From Phycisphaerales bacterium (GTDB taxonomy: Bacteria > Planctomycetota > Phycisphaerae > Tepidisphaerales > Tepidisphaeraceae): a DNA stretch of 47,126 bases. The position numbers and the translations under genes are program-made. The stretch is from contig JANYKD010000089.1 in assembly GCA_025361735.1 (NCBI GenBank), positions 1 to 47,126 on the forward strand. Reading direction: 5' to 3'. Below are positions 8,937 through 17,439 of the stretch, piece after piece (within the stretch, counting starts at the first letter, position 1; every line of letters starts with the position of its first letter). The notes beneath the pieces are model-generated. The model saw only the letters and a program-made list of their open reading frames with translations, did no database searches and was not told the DNA's origin.

Positions 8937-9155
8937 ATGTGGAAAGAGCAAGCCAGAGACACACTCGTCCGCGCCAGGTTTTCCGCGATGTGCTGCCTCA
9001 TCCTCTGGGCGTTCTGGGGGTTGGTGCAACTCGCCAACGCCAATACCGAGTACCGCCGCCTGACCTGGGCCGCTCCCGATCCGGAAGCTGTGGCGATGCT
9101 CACCAGCTTCGCCTGGGATGACGACCCGCCGGAATGTCCCAAACCCACCGAATAG
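8937..9155 (+). CDS. Small single-pass membrane protein, hypothetical
   Basis: About 72 residues. A basic N-terminus (MWKEQARDTLVRARF) is followed by one hydrophobic helix (CCLILWAFWGLVQLANA) and an acidic, proline-ended tail (DDDPPECPKPTE). GAAGGCG precedes the ATG, and GTG 8931 is an alternative start. It lies 79 bases after rsfS on the same strand. I do not recognise a family. Confidence 0.5.
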   Translation: MWKEQARDTLVRARFSAMCCLILWAFWGLVQLANANTEYRRLTWAAPDPEAVAMLTSFAWDDDPPECPKPTE

Positions 9156-9226
9156 AACGCTCGCTCAACAAAGCGCGCCCAACAGTCTTCTCGCGACCGA
9201 TTCAGGTGATAGAATGGTCGGCACGT

Positions 9227-9910
9227 ATGAGCCGGGCGATCACACAACCTCAGCCGCCACTGAACCTGCCCCTGGACCAGGTTCAGCATGTGGTTCTCGA
9301 AGGCATTACCTGGGGATCTTACGAGAAGCTGCTGAAGAAGATCGGCGATCGGCCGCTGCGCGTCACCTTCGATGAGGGGAGTCTGGAAATCATGTCGCCT
9401 CTACCGGAGCATGAGGATCTGAAGGGCCTCATCGGACGGCTGATTTGGATGTTGGCGTTTACACTTGACGTGCCCGTCAAGTGCCTTGGCTCGACGACAT
9501 TCCGCCGTCGCGACAAACAAAAAGGGTTGGAACCGGACGAATGCTATTTCTTCGAGAACGAGGCCAAAGCACGCGGACTCAAGCGTTGGGATCCGAAAAA
9601 AGATCCGCCGCCCGACCTCGTGGTTGAGGTCGATATCTTCAGCCGCTCGATCGACCGGGAACCGATCTACGCGGCGCTCGGCGTGCCCGAAATCTGGCGT
9701 TATGACGGCCGACAGTTGGCGTGTCTTGAACTCACGGGAGATCACTACTCCACACGGCGCTGCAGCCGCGTATTCCCATTTCTCGAAGTCGCCCAGCTTC
9801 AGCAGTTCATCGCACAACTTCCCGACAAGGACGAGAACACCATCATTCGTGAGTTTCTGAGTTGGGTAAAGAAGAACGGCTGGGTAAAGGGCGGGCACTG
9901 CTCACCATAA
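9227..9910 (+). CDS. Uma2-family putative restriction-endonuclease-like protein
   Basis: A 227-residue Uma2/DUF820 protein with a PD-(D/E)xK nuclease fold. Visible family features are RPLRVTFDEGSLEIMSP, H..L...I in the following helix, LEPDECYFFEN, and PPDLVVEVDIFSRSIDRE, which carries the Asp and Glu of the active site, then YAALGVPEIWRYDG. The biological role of the family is unknown, and members are very numerous in cyanobacteria and planctomycetes. ATG 9227 matches the usual N-terminus. The track to 9134 is only an open upstream extension. A TAGAAT box lies 11 bases before the ATG. Confidence 0.85.
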   Translation: MSRAITQPQPPLNLPLDQVQHVVLEGITWGSYEKLLKKIGDRPLRVTFDEGSLEIMSPLPEHEDLKGLIGRLIWMLAFTLDVPVKCLGSTTFRRRDKQKGLEPDECYFFENEAKARGLKRWDPKKDPPPDLVVEVDIFSRSIDREPIYAALGVPEIWRYDGRQLACLELTGDHYSTRRCSRVFPFLEVAQLQQFIAQLPDKDENTIIREFLSWVKKNGWVKGGHCSP

Positions 9911-9997
9911 GTTGCCAGTTGTTAGTTGCCGGTATTAGACAACTGGCAACCAACAACGGGACGCCGGCGAGTGACTGGCAACTAACAACTGGCAACT
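9910..9997. repeat. Inverted pair of a short-period repeat
   Basis: A perfect 21-base inverted repeat: arms 9910-9930 and 9977-9997, unit AGTTGCCAGTTGTTAGTTGC and its complement, with further CAACTGGCAAC copies in the loop. It begins on the Uma2 stop codon and ends 15 bases before the GTG of the next gene. A large hairpin in the mRNA leader is possible. Confidence 0.85.
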
Positions 9998-10012
9998 GGC
10001 AACTCCCAAACC

Positions 10013-10546
10013 GTGCATCTCCAAACCCACATCCTCTCCGGCTGGTGCCTGGCCAACTGCCTGCCACTCACGCCGCGACAGCGACTGTGTTCCATGCTCG
10101 CCGCCACACTCGCCGATGTCGATGGCCTGGGCATCCTCCTCGGCCAGCGCTACTACCATCAGTTCCACCACGCGCTCGGCCACAACATCTTCTTCGCCGT
10201 CGCCCTGTCCGCCGTTCTCGCCGCCTTCTCCCCCAAGCGGCCTTTGAGTTTTCTCATCTACCTCGCCCTCACCCACGTCCATCTCGTGCTCGACTACTTC
10301 GGCTCCGGCCCGCTGTGGAAGATTCACTATCTCTGGCCCTGCTCCGATTTCTTCTTCCGCCGGGACGGAGCCTGGGAGTTTTTCTCCTGGCAGAATCTCT
10401 CGGCGTTTGGTGTGTTGCTGGCGTGGATCGTGATGATCGCCTTCCGCGCCCAGCGCACTCCGCTGGAGGCAATCATGCCTCGCCTGGATGAAAAACTGGT
10501 GGCCGGCTTGCGAGCGTGCCGCACCGAGCCCAACTTGATACGCTGA
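10013..10546 (+). CDS. YdjM-like membrane-bound metal-dependent hydrolase family protein
   Basis: A 177-residue member of the YdjM/DUF457 family. Characteristic features are the HILSGW start, a DVDGLG segment, HQFHHALGHN, and THVHLVLDYFGSG, giving His and Asp clusters inside hydrophobic helices. Members are predicted metal-dependent membrane hydrolases without a proven substrate. The GTG start directly follows the inverted repeat at 9910-9997, and no Shine-Dalgarno is visible. A downstream start would cut into conserved sequence. Confidence 0.8.
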   Translation: MHLQTHILSGWCLANCLPLTPRQRLCSMLAATLADVDGLGILLGQRYYHQFHHALGHNIFFAVALSAVLAAFSPKRPLSFLIYLALTHVHLVLDYFGSGPLWKIHYLWPCSDFFFRRDGAWEFFSWQNLSAFGVLLAWIVMIAFRAQRTPLEAIMPRLDEKLVAGLRACRTEPNLIR

Positions 10547-10593
10547 GCGCAATCAGTAATCATACAGACGGCACCAGAAGACAGGAGGCCACC

Positions 10594-11130
10594 GTGGATG
10601 TCCCATTCATCGGGAAAGTCACAAAAGACAAACGGTTCGATCGGTACGTTTCCAAGGCGCTGCCGATTCCGTTTCTCCGAGGACACAAGTGTCGGTTCGT
10701 ACTCAAAGGCTACATCGAAGACGAGCGGCAAAATGACTTCCACCGGGCGATCAAGAACGTCCTCACCATCGACAAGGCGGTACTCTCTAAGGCTCAACGG
10801 CATGTTCTTCGGTACTGCCACGACATGCTCGCTCTGTATGCGACTTCCGGCTTCCCCTCGCCACAAATGAAACATCTGGACGACATCTGGAAACACGTCC
10901 AGTTTGGGAGCACGATTTACGTGAGCCGGAGGGACGACGGTGACGAGGAAGATGGAATCTACCTGTCGCTTGAGTGCAATTGTGACTGGGAAGTGGAGCA
11001 CGGGCTCCAGATCGTGCTGCGCAACGGACGGAAGATCACGAAGGTGGGTCCATTCGATGGGCATCTGACCAATTCAGATGCCTTTGACGACCCTTCATTG
11101 AAAGGGGTCGTCTACCGAAGCATGCCGTAG
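10594..11130 (+). CDS. Hypothetical protein (DUF6985-like)
   Basis: About 178 residues from GTG 10594, which has AGGAGG five bases upstream. An open extension to 10516 overlaps the previous gene and is not needed. The C-terminal half (YLSLECNCDWEVEHGLQIVLRNG, then KVGPFDGHLTNSDAF) resembles DUF6985 proteins, a family of unknown function often found near immunity-type genes. The match is from memory and tentative. It converges on the candidate toxin gene with an 18-base gap. Confidence 0.65.
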   Translation: MDVPFIGKVTKDKRFDRYVSKALPIPFLRGHKCRFVLKGYIEDERQNDFHRAIKNVLTIDKAVLSKAQRHVLRYCHDMLALYATSGFPSPQMKHLDDIWKHVQFGSTIYVSRRDDGDEEDGIYLSLECNCDWEVEHGLQIVLRNGRKITKVGPFDGHLTNSDAFDDPSLKGVVYRSMP

Positions 11131-11147
11131 AGTGCCACGTGGGCGCC

Positions 11148-11747
11148 TCAATCCTTCGGCAGATCGGATTCATCGATCGGCCTGAAATAGCCCTTGATGC
11201 AACTGCGGCGGCGGACGCAGAGTTGGATATGGTGTTTGGCCGACACGCCGCTTCCCGGATAGAGATCACCGCCTTCGGCGAAGGCGGCCCGCACCGTGTC
11301 AAACGGACGAAGCTTCTTATCGACGCGCGCCTGGTGCGTGAAGTTGATGACGGCACAGTCCAGCGGGCGACGCAGTAGGTCGCCGCTATTGACCAGCGGC
11401 GGCACGCCGCTGGTTTCGTACAGCGTTGTCAGGTCGTCATAGGATTCGCGGAGCAACGCAAGAAACTCCGCGTCGAGAAGATTGAGACAATGGCCCAACT
11501 CGATGACGGCGCCGACAACGGCGGGCGTTTTGATCTGCGGCCCGTTCTTGCGTGGGCGGTCCTGGAGTTCGATCGCGTATTGCAGCGCGCGGGCAGGACT
11601 GTTTTCCCAGAAATAAATGCCCTCGCCCAGCCAGTCAAAATCATTCCTGCTTCGCGTGAGATGCGCCATGCCCGAAAAGATCCGCTCTGCAACATGCTCG
11701 TCGCAGCCGTGGAACCCGAGCGAATAAGAGGGCAGGACCGAATACAC
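11148..11747 (-). CDS. Candidate ADP-ribosyltransferase-like toxin
   Basis: A 199-residue cytoplasmic protein with GTG start. Its N-terminus reads SLGFHGCD, then WLGEGIYFWENSPARALQYA. A His in an [F/Y]HG strand (H13) followed by a GxY strand (Y45) is the spacing of H-Y-x ADP-ribosyltransferases such as PARP and DarT-like enzymes. The third position may be Gln in HHIQLCVRR near the C-terminus, followed by CIKGYF. The gene begins 6 bases after the stop of a 49-65 residue basic protein, an arrangement typical of toxin-antitoxin modules. The enzymatic assignment is an inference from short motifs. The protein itself is clearly real. Confidence 0.6.
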   Translation of the reverse strand: MYSVLPSYSLGFHGCDEHVAERIFSGMAHLTRSRNDFDWLGEGIYFWENSPARALQYAIELQDRPRKNGPQIKTPAVVGAVIELGHCLNLLDAEFLALLRESYDDLTTLYETSGVPPLVNSGDLLRRPLDCAVINFTHQARVDKKLRPFDTVRAAFAEGGDLYPGSGVSAKHHIQLCVRRRSCIKGYFRPIDESDLPKD

Positions 11748-11753
11748 GGTGGA

Positions 11754-11903
11754 TCAACGATAACGTTTCGTGGGTGTGCCGTTCTTGGTGATAAAACCAG
11801 CGCGAATTAGAAACGCGCGAGCTTTCTGGGGGCTGCGCAACTCCCTGCGCAACTGACTGGCCGCTTTACGGTGTTCTTTGATGATGGCGGTGGTGCTTGG
11901 CAT
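11754..11903 (-). CDS. Small basic protein, possible antitoxin partner
   Basis: A 49-residue protein from ATG 11903, or 65 residues from TTG 11951. GGAAAGAG lies upstream of the ATG. It is rich in Lys and Arg and ends KARAFLIRAGFITKNGTPTKRYR, a recurrent C-terminal motif of small proteins encoded before toxin-like genes. The next gene starts 6 bases after its stop, so the pair is certainly cotranscribed. The antitoxin role is inferred from size, charge and position. Confidence 0.6.
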   Translation of the reverse strand: MPSTTAIIKEHRKAASQLRRELRSPQKARAFLIRAGFITKNGTPTKRYR

Positions 11904-11976
11904 CGTCTTTATGCTCTTTCCGAGCAGAGTATCGGCGTCATTCCGAGACAAGTCAAGGAAGTTCTGAGTTACGAAC

Positions 11977-13833
11977 TCACTCCACCATTTCCACGGGCTT
12001 GGCCCGCCCGGCGCGCTTACGCTGGATTTCCGTGAGCATTTCCTTGCGGATGCGGATCGCAGTCGGAGTCACTTCGACGACCTCGTCCTCCTCGATGTAC
12101 TCCAGGGCCTGCTCCAGGGTCATCTTCCTGGCCGGCTTGAGGAGGATGGCCTCGTCCGTGTTGGTCGTGCGCATGTTCGACATCTTCTTCGCCCGCGTCG
12201 GATTGACGACGATGTCGTTGTCGCGGCAATGTTCGCCGATGATCTGCCCCTCGTAGCACGGGTCGGTCGGCTCGACGAACAGCACGCCACGTTGTTGCAG
12301 GTCGTCCAGCGCATACGCGTTCACGCTGCCCGGTCCGTTGGCGATCATCACGCCATTCTGACGCGCGGGCACCTCGCCGCGCAGCGCGGCGTACTCGAAG
12401 AAGTTGTGGTGCATGATCGCCATGCCCTGCGTCGAGGTCAGCATGCGCGTACGCAGGCCGATCAGGCCGCGGGCCGGGATCGTGAACTCCAGGTGAACCT
12501 GTCCGGCGCGGTTGTCCATGCGGACCAGCTCGCCGCGGCGATTGCCCACCAGCTCCATCACCGAACCCATGTTCTTCTCGGGCACGTCGACCACCAGATA
12601 CTCGATCGGCTCTTCCAAAGTTCCATCAGGCCGCTTGCGGGTGATCACATGCGGCTTGCCCACCGACAACTCATACCCCTCGCGGCGCATGTTCTCGATC
12701 AGGATGCCCAGGTGCATCAGCCCGCGGCCGGCCACCTTCAGCGCGTCCTTGGCGGCCGTTTCCTCGACCCGCAACGCCACGTTGGATTCCAATTCCTTGA
12801 ACAGTCGGTCGCGGATGTTGCGACTGGTCACATACTTGCCTTCGCGGCCGGCAAACGGCGAGTCGTTCACGCTGAACATCATGGTCAGTGTCGGCGGCTC
12901 GATTTCCGTCGGCTCCAAGGCCTGTGGATTCTCAGCGGAACAGATGGAGTCGCCGATGTCGACAGACTCCAGACCGATCAACGCCACGATTTCGCCGGCC
13001 TCGGCCTGCTCGACATTGCGACGGCCAAAGCCGTCGAACACCTGCACCTGCTGGGCCTTGCACTTGACGATCTTCCCATCGCGCTTGACCACGCTGATCT
13101 GCTCGGCCGAACGGATCTTTCCGTTGTAAATCCGGCCGACGCCGATGCGCCCCACATAATCGTTGAACTGAATGCTGGCGATGCGGATCTGCAGCGACTT
13201 CTCGGGGTCGCCATGCGGCGCCGGCACATGCTTCAGAATCGCCTCGAACAGCGGGATCACGTCCGTGCCCGGTTCCTCAAGCTTCCACGACGCGACGCCC
13301 TGGCGTCCAGATGCATAGATCACCGGGAAATCAAGGGCCTCATCGTCAGCGCCAAGTTCCATGAACAGTTCGAACACCTCGTCCAGAACTTCATGGGCGC
13401 GGGCATCCGGCCGGTCAATCTTGTTGATGACCACGATCGGCCGCAGCAGGTTCTCGAATGCCTTTTTCAACACAAACCGCGTCTGCGGCATGGGCCCTTC
13501 GGCCGCGTCCACCAGCAGGAACACGCCGTCGGCCATCGAGAGCACGCGTTCGACTTCGCCGCCGAAGTCGGCGTGGCCGGGTGTGTCGATCAGATTGACC
13601 TTGGTGGTCTGGCCGTTCTTGGGGTCGACGTAGGTGATGGCCACGTTCTTTGCCAGGATGGTGATGCCGCGTTCGCGTTCCAGGGGATTGGAGTCCAGCA
13701 TTGTGTCCTGGGCCACCTGAGAATCGCGGAAATTGCCGCACTGGCGGAGCAATGCGTCGACGAGGGTGGTCTTCCCATGGTCAACGTGGGCAATAATAGC
13801 AAGATTACGGATGTCGTTACGCACCTTATTCAT
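11977..13833 (-). CDS. typA: Translational GTPase TypA/BipA
   Basis: A 618-residue ribosome-associated GTPase of the EF-G group, involved in ribosome assembly and stress adaptation. It has G1 AHVDHGKTT, the switch I sequence RERGITI, G3 DTPGHADF and G4 NKIDRPDAR. Then come the beta-barrel domain, domain III-like sequence [18 protein letters not shown], and the TypA-specific C-terminal part ([21 protein letters not shown]). The length is standard. ATG 13833 matches the family start [19 protein letters not shown]. A candidate promoter lies about 30 bases upstream. Confidence 0.97.
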   Translation of the reverse strand: MNKVRNDIRNLAIIAHVDHGKTTLVDALLRQCGNFRDSQVAQDTMLDSNPLERERGITILAKNVAITYVDPKNGQTTKVNLIDTPGHADFGGEVERVLSMADGVFLLVDAAEGPMPQTRFVLKKAFENLLRPIVVINKIDRPDARAHEVLDEVFELFMELGADDEALDFPVIYASGRQGVASWKLEEPGTDVIPLFEAILKHVPAPHGDPEKSLQIRIASIQFNDYVGRIGVGRIYNGKIRSAEQISVVKRDGKIVKCKAQQVQVFDGFGRRNVEQAEAGEIVALIGLESVDIGDSICSAENPQALEPTEIEPPTLTMMFSVNDSPFAGREGKYVTSRNIRDRLFKELESNVALRVEETAAKDALKVAGRGLMHLGILIENMRREGYELSVGKPHVITRKRPDGTLEEPIEYLVVDVPEKNMGSVMELVGNRRGELVRMDNRAGQVHLEFTIPARGLIGLRTRMLTSTQGMAIMHHNFFEYAALRGEVPARQNGVMIANGPGSVNAYALDDLQQRGVLFVEPTDPCYEGQIIGEHCRDNDIVVNPTRAKKMSNMRTTNTDEAILLKPARKMTLEQALEYIEEDEVVEVTPTAIRIRKEMLTEIQRKRAGRAKPVEMVE

Positions 13834-13862
13834 AATACGGATCGCCTGAAGGAAAGCCGCGC

Positions 13863-13890
13863 ATTATACTCGCATGCGCTGGTAACACAA
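13863..13890 (-). promoter_or_regulatory. Candidate sigma-70 promoter of typA
   Basis: On the minus strand TTGTGT (13885-13890) and TATAAT (13863-13868) are separated by 16 bases. This predicts a 5' leader of about 20-25 nt before the typA ATG. Confidence 0.55.
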
Positions 13891-14198
13891 CGACAGGAAG
13901 GCTCCGGACGAACCGCGATCGCCCGTTGCGGCAGCTCGTGCGAGATGCAAGTTGTTGTCGGAAAATGAGTTGAGAGCGGCAGGAACGAGTGGTATTAAGA
14001 ATCGGTTGAGGGTGTGAACACCGCCGTGCAACACGACGCCGTCCTTGCCGTTGCCCAGCTTCGCGAGCAGGCATAGCCCGTGCCCTTTTTCGAATTCGCT
14101 GGCAGAGTCGTCCATCATGGACGCAATACAAAGTCCTCAAAAGCTGACCAAATTCGCGACGCTTGAAACGATCACTCCATCCCCATCTTCGATTGCCT
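13891..14198. other. About 300 bases without a confident gene
   Basis: A minus-strand frame at 13864-14118 (starting MMDDSASEFEKGHGLCLLAK) is open but overlaps the typA promoter, has no ribosome-binding site and matches no family I know. It may be a decayed remnant. Nothing else is visible. Confidence 0.3.
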
Positions 14199-14444
14199 CT
14201 ATGCGCCAAACCGTCGCTTGACTTCGTCCAACGGAACCAAGTTCGTTTGCCGTGCCCGGTCATCCAACAGCTTCATCAGTTTCGGGTTCGCACGCGTGCG
14301 GGCCAATTCCAAATCGAAATCATCGATGGCTACGAGCATGAACTCGCTTCCATCGGCAAGTCGTACGACAACGTCTTCGTCACGCGCCTGATCGAGCAAA
14401 CCGGCCGTTTCTTTGGACGGGCTGGGGAGATCAATTGTTTTCAT
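14199..14444 (-). CDS. Antitoxin of a RelE/ParE-type module
   Basis: 81 residues. Its start (MKTIDLPSPSKETAGLLDQA) and DEDVVVRLADGSEFMLVAIDDFD resemble Phd/prevent-host-death-like antitoxins. It overlaps the end of the toxin gene in an ATGA junction, so its translation is coupled to that of the toxin. The toxin-first order is as in higBA. The partner identification is firm from context; the exact antitoxin family is not. Confidence 0.75.
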   Translation of the reverse strand: MKTIDLPSPSKETAGLLDQARDEDVVVRLADGSEFMLVAIDDFDLELARTRANPKLMKLLDDRARQTNLVPLDEVKRRFGA

Positions 14445-14734
14445 AGGTCGTACCTTTCTCCGTGAACGAATAGCTGGTTGCCCAACTTGTTACCGACGGC
14501 CACGATTCGAACCACGAGATCGTTCTCCACAATATCGTAGAACACGCGAAAATCCCCGATCCTTAGTTCCCATTCGGCCAATTGGTTCGGACGGAGCCGC
14601 TTGCGGTTCCTGGTCGGGATTGCCGGGTCCCGAACTAACTGCATTTCGATTTCGGCAATTACCTTACGAGCATCGTACGGGCGGAGTTCATCGAGATCGC
14701 CGATGGCCTCGGGCGTAAATGCGATCCGGTACAT
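14441..14734 (-). CDS. RelE/ParE-family toxin
   Basis: 97 residues with the family signature: YRIAFTPEAIGDLDEL at the N-terminus, ARKVIAEIEMQL, then NRKRLRPNQLAEWELRIGDFRVFYDI and a short beta-rich end. Members either cut mRNA on the ribosome (RelE/HigB) or inhibit gyrase (ParE); the sequence does not decide which. It is first in a two-gene operon with its antitoxin. TAGAAT ends 6 bases before the ATG and there is no Shine-Dalgarno, so the mRNA is probably leaderless. Confidence 0.88.
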   Translation of the reverse strand: MYRIAFTPEAIGDLDELRPYDARKVIAEIEMQLVRDPAIPTRNRKRLRPNQLAEWELRIGDFRVFYDIVENDLVVRIVAVGNKLGNQLFVHGERYDL

Positions 14735-14740
14735 CGCCTG

Positions 14741-14746
14741 ATTCTA
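14741..14746 (-). promoter_or_regulatory. Candidate -10 box of the toxin-antitoxin operon (leaderless)
   Basis: TAGAAT on the minus strand, 6 bases before the toxin ATG, which places the transcription start at the start codon. Confidence 0.45.
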
Positions 14747-14910
14747 TGCTCGTTTGGCAAGGCGAGGAAGGGCCGCCGCTACAAACTATCCCTGCTGCAA
14801 CGCTTCAACCACTCACGCCAGATTCAGTTCTCACCAGCCTTCTGAAACTCGAACTGGAGCTGAGCGCCCAAACCCAGCGCCCCTTTGGGCGGCTCACCCC
14901 TTTGGCAACA

Positions 14911-14971
14911 AAGATGTGCGGGAGTACCGACACCAGCGGCGAGACACCGGTTCCACGAGCATCTGGCGACC
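14911..14971 (+). repeat. Degenerate copy of the long REP element
   Basis: 61 bases that match 41189-41249 at about 49 positions by eye (shared GGAGTACCGACA, GGCGAGAC and CCACGAGC blocks). Here the hairpin pairing is largely lost, unlike the copy at 41 kb. The surrounding gap 14735-15097 otherwise holds only pyrimidine-rich repeats. Confidence 0.65.
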
Positions 14972-15031
14972 GAATGCGGTTCCCGGATCCTTCCGCATTT
15001 TGCATTTTTCACCTTGCATTTTGCATTCCCT

Positions 15032-15073
15032 CCTTCTTCCTTTTACCTTCTTCCTTTTACCTTCTCCCTTTTA
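15032..15073 (+). repeat. Tandem 14-base repeat, three units
   Basis: Three head-to-tail copies of CCTTCTTCCTTTTA, the last with one change. They are preceded by repeated GCATTTTGCATT (about 14996-15028). The tract ends 12 bases before the -10 box of the next gene. Confidence 0.85.
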
Positions 15074-15084
15074 CCTTTTTCCTT

Positions 15085-15090
15085 TAGAAT
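15085..15090 (+). promoter_or_regulatory. Candidate -10 box (leaderless)
   Basis: TAGAAT, 7 bases before ATG 15098. No Shine-Dalgarno is present. Confidence 0.45.
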
Positions 15091-15097
15091 TTCTCTC

Positions 15098-15937
15098 ATG
15101 TTCGACCTCGCTTTCTCCACCAACGCCTTCAAGAAGAACACGCTCGAAGAGGCCATCGACGCCATCGCCGCTGTCGGTTATCGCGGCCTGGAACTCATGG
15201 CGGACATTCCCCACGCCTATCCCCAGAACATGCCGCCAGCCCGCATCACCTCCGTGCAGGCGCAACTCCGCAGGCACGGCCTGACCGTCTCCAACATCAA
15301 CGCCTTCACCCTCTTCGCCTGCGGCGACACGTATCACCCCACCTGGATCGAGGATGACGCCGCCAAACGCCAGACCCGCATCGACCACACGCTCCGCTCC
15401 ATCGAACTCGCGGCCGCCTTTGGCGCCAAAACCATCTCCCTCCAGCCCGGCGGCCCGCTCATCGGCACGACGCTCACCCGCGACCTCGCCGGCCAGCGTT
15501 TCGCCGATGCCCTCCGCGCCGTCATCCCCGCCGCCAGAGCCGCCAGAGTCATCCTCGCCATCGAGCCCGAACCCGGCCTCTACATCGAATCGGCCGCCGA
15601 ATATCTCGAATTCAAACAGCAGTATTTCCCCAACGACCCCACGATCCTCATGAACTGCGACATCGGCCACCTCTTCTGCGTCGGCGACGATCCCGCCCAG
15701 GTCATCCGCTCCATGCCCAACCAGATCGCCCACATCCACATCGAGGACATCGGCGCCAACCGCGTCCACCAGCACCTTTGCCCCGGCAAAGGCGCCATCG
15801 ACTTCCCGCAGATCTTCCAGGCCGCCGCCGACATCGGCTACCAGGGCCGCATCACCGTTGAACTCTACCCCTACGAATCCACCGCCGCCGGCATCGCCCA
15901 GGCCGCGTGGAACCACCTCAAACCGATGCTCGCCTAA
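15098..15937 (+). CDS. Sugar phosphate isomerase/epimerase-like TIM barrel
   Basis: A 279-residue protein of the AP-endonuclease-2/xylose-isomerase-like barrel family. Metal-binding and family features are GYRGLELMADIPHAYP at the start, AIEPEPGLYIE, NCDIGHLFCVGDDP, AHIHIEDIG, and VTVELYPYE-like sequence near the end (RITVELYPYES). The substrate cannot be read from the sequence. It is cytoplasmic, with no signal peptide. ATG 15098 is the natural N-terminus (MFDLAFSTNAF); the open frame further upstream reads through repeats. Confidence 0.85.
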   Translation: MFDLAFSTNAFKKNTLEEAIDAIAAVGYRGLELMADIPHAYPQNMPPARITSVQAQLRRHGLTVSNINAFTLFACGDTYHPTWIEDDAAKRQTRIDHTLRSIELAAAFGAKTISLQPGGPLIGTTLTRDLAGQRFADALRAVIPAARAARVILAIEPEPGLYIESAAEYLEFKQQYFPNDPTILMNCDIGHLFCVGDDPAQVIRSMPNQIAHIHIEDIGANRVHQHLCPGKGAIDFPQIFQAAADIGYQGRITVELYPYESTAAGIAQAAWNHLKPMLA

Positions 15938-15940
15938 GTG

Positions 15941-15962
15941 CCGCCGGTGTCCTCACCGGCGG
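15941..15962 (+). repeat. REP-like hairpin after the isomerase gene
   Basis: A 9-base perfect stem (CCGCCGGTG/CACCGGCGG) with loop TCCT, 3 bases after the stop codon. It belongs to the palindrome family of the window by its TCC-type loop. It may also stop transcription, although no T-run follows. Confidence 0.6.
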
Positions 15963-16058
15963 ATTCCAACCGTTCACACTCTGGTATTGAATGTGGCCAC
16001 GGGGTATCGTGTAGACACAGACGTGTCATTCAGTGCTTGCCAAACGCAGGCGGACATC

Positions 16059-17423
16059 ATGGCGAACAACCCTCACCAACCCGAGCCAATCACGCATCCA
16101 CCTGTGGTCGTGTCGCTACGCAGGCGCATTTCTCGGAAGTTCTGGTTGGGCTGGGTAATCACGATCGGCGTTCTTTTGGGCGGGTTCTTCCTCGATCGAT
16201 ATTGGACCAGGATCAGGTTGGAGCGCGCCATCGCCGCATGGGGAGGCCCCTCCCGCTTGAAGGATCTGGAGCTGCCCCCGATCCCGGATGAGACCAACGG
16301 CGCCTTCTATCTGCGCCGTGCGGCGGCCGCGCTGAAGGATGACGACTGGAGTGACAGCAAGTGGCTCAACATGTCGTGGTCTCCGTCGGAATGCGAGCGC
16401 GACAGCATGCGGACCTCATTGACGTTTCGGTCGGGTGTTCTCGCGGACCTAGCGAAGGCGCGCCAGTGCGACCGCGTGGTGTGGGGTGTTCGGTGGCCAG
16501 TTGATCCGGCATACGTCCTGCTGCCGCACTTGAACGACATGAAGGACTGTGCGCGCTTTCCCGCAGTGGCGGCACGCGAGAGCCACCTGCGCGGCCGCGA
16601 CGCCGAGGCGATGGAGTACTTCCGCACACTCCTGTTCTTGGCCCGGGCATCGGAGAGCGAAGGTCCGATTGTGTCCCACTTCGTCGGTCTGGGTATCAGG
16701 GCAATGACGGTGGACAAGATGATCGCCATTTCACTGGAGATAAATGCATCTGCCCGAGATGGAATGCGAGCGATAATTGCTGAACTGCTGGACGAAGGCT
16801 CGCGGAATATGGAAATCGAACGAGCGCTGTTGTGCGAGAGGCTGTATCAAATCCAACGATGGAAATGCGGAGGCGAGCTGTACTTCTACGGCAGGAGTTT
16901 TTTCGATCGCCACGCCCTCGCAGATCTGCCCGAGATGGACTCGCTCAGGGGTGCGTGCCGTGCCTCGGACTTTCAAGCGGCAAAGAAACTGTGCGCGATT
17001 GACTCGGCATTTCCGTACCATGTGTACACGCAGGAGCTTCGCGGAAGGGCTCTCTGGCGCGCGGGAGCTGTGGCACTGGCACTGCGGCTGTACGCCCTGG
17101 ATCATGGCGACCGCCTGCCCGACAAGCTGAACGAGTTGGTTCCGGGCTACCTGCCGCAATTGCCCAAAGACCCGTTTGCAGCCGACGGCAGGCCTTTCGC
17201 GTACCGGCGCACGCCCATACCTGCCGTGTACAGTGTCAACGAGAACGGGACCGATGACGGCATGGACGACAAGCCACTTCGGCCTACACAGAATTATGAT
17301 CGGTGGGTTTGCCGGGATGCCGTGTTCTACCTTCAACCGGTTGCTGACCCACCCGACGAAGACCACACGGACCCACCAATTCCAACGAACGCCGTCAGGC
17401 GGGGCGGTCCCTGGCTTCGGTGA
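16059..17423 (+). CDS. Membrane-anchored hypothetical protein
   Basis: 454 residues from ATG 16059, with AGGCGG upstream. A proline-rich start and basic cluster (VSLRRRISRKF) precede one hydrophobic helix (WLGWVITIGVLLGGFFL), so the rest is probably periplasmic. The outer part is mainly helical, with LRLYALDHGDRLPDKLNELVPGYLPQLPKDPF near residues 365-400. Planctomycete proteins of unknown function often carry such a segment, which recalls the pseudopilin-like 'YxxDHGxxPxxLxxLVPxYL' pattern. The function is unknown. Confidence 0.75.
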   Translation: MANNPHQPEPITHPPVVVSLRRRISRKFWLGWVITIGVLLGGFFLDRYWTRIRLERAIAAWGGPSRLKDLELPPIPDETNGAFYLRRAAAALKDDDWSDSKWLNMSWSPSECERDSMRTSLTFRSGVLADLAKARQCDRVVWGVRWPVDPAYVLLPHLNDMKDCARFPAVAARESHLRGRDAEAMEYFRTLLFLARASESEGPIVSHFVGLGIRAMTVDKMIAISLEINASARDGMRAIIAELLDEGSRNMEIERALLCERLYQIQRWKCGGELYFYGRSFFDRHALADLPEMDSLRGACRASDFQAAKKLCAIDSAFPYHVYTQELRGRALWRAGAVALALRLYALDHGDRLPDKLNELVPGYLPQLPKDPFAADGRPFAYRRTPIPAVYSVNENGTDDGMDDKPLRPTQNYDRWVCRDAVFYLQPVADPPDEDHTDPPIPTNAVRRGGPWLR

Positions 17424-17439
17424 ATGATCTCGCCTTCCG

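Noticed and set aside
9910-9997. Possible CRISPR-like array
   Set aside because: The repeat copies are inverted, overlapping and without unique spacers of regular length. No cas gene is present.
12229-13968. Long plus-strand open frame of 579 codons
   Set aside because: It is antisense to typA, rich in His and Asp as expected for the complement, and has no family motif.
13864-14118. 84-codon minus-strand frame beginning MMDDSASEF
   Set aside because: It overlaps the typA promoter, has no ribosome-binding site and matches no family I recognise.
15938-15962. Factor-independent terminator after the isomerase gene
   Set aside because: The hairpin is strong but has no T-run and matches the REP palindrome family, so it is listed as a repeat.
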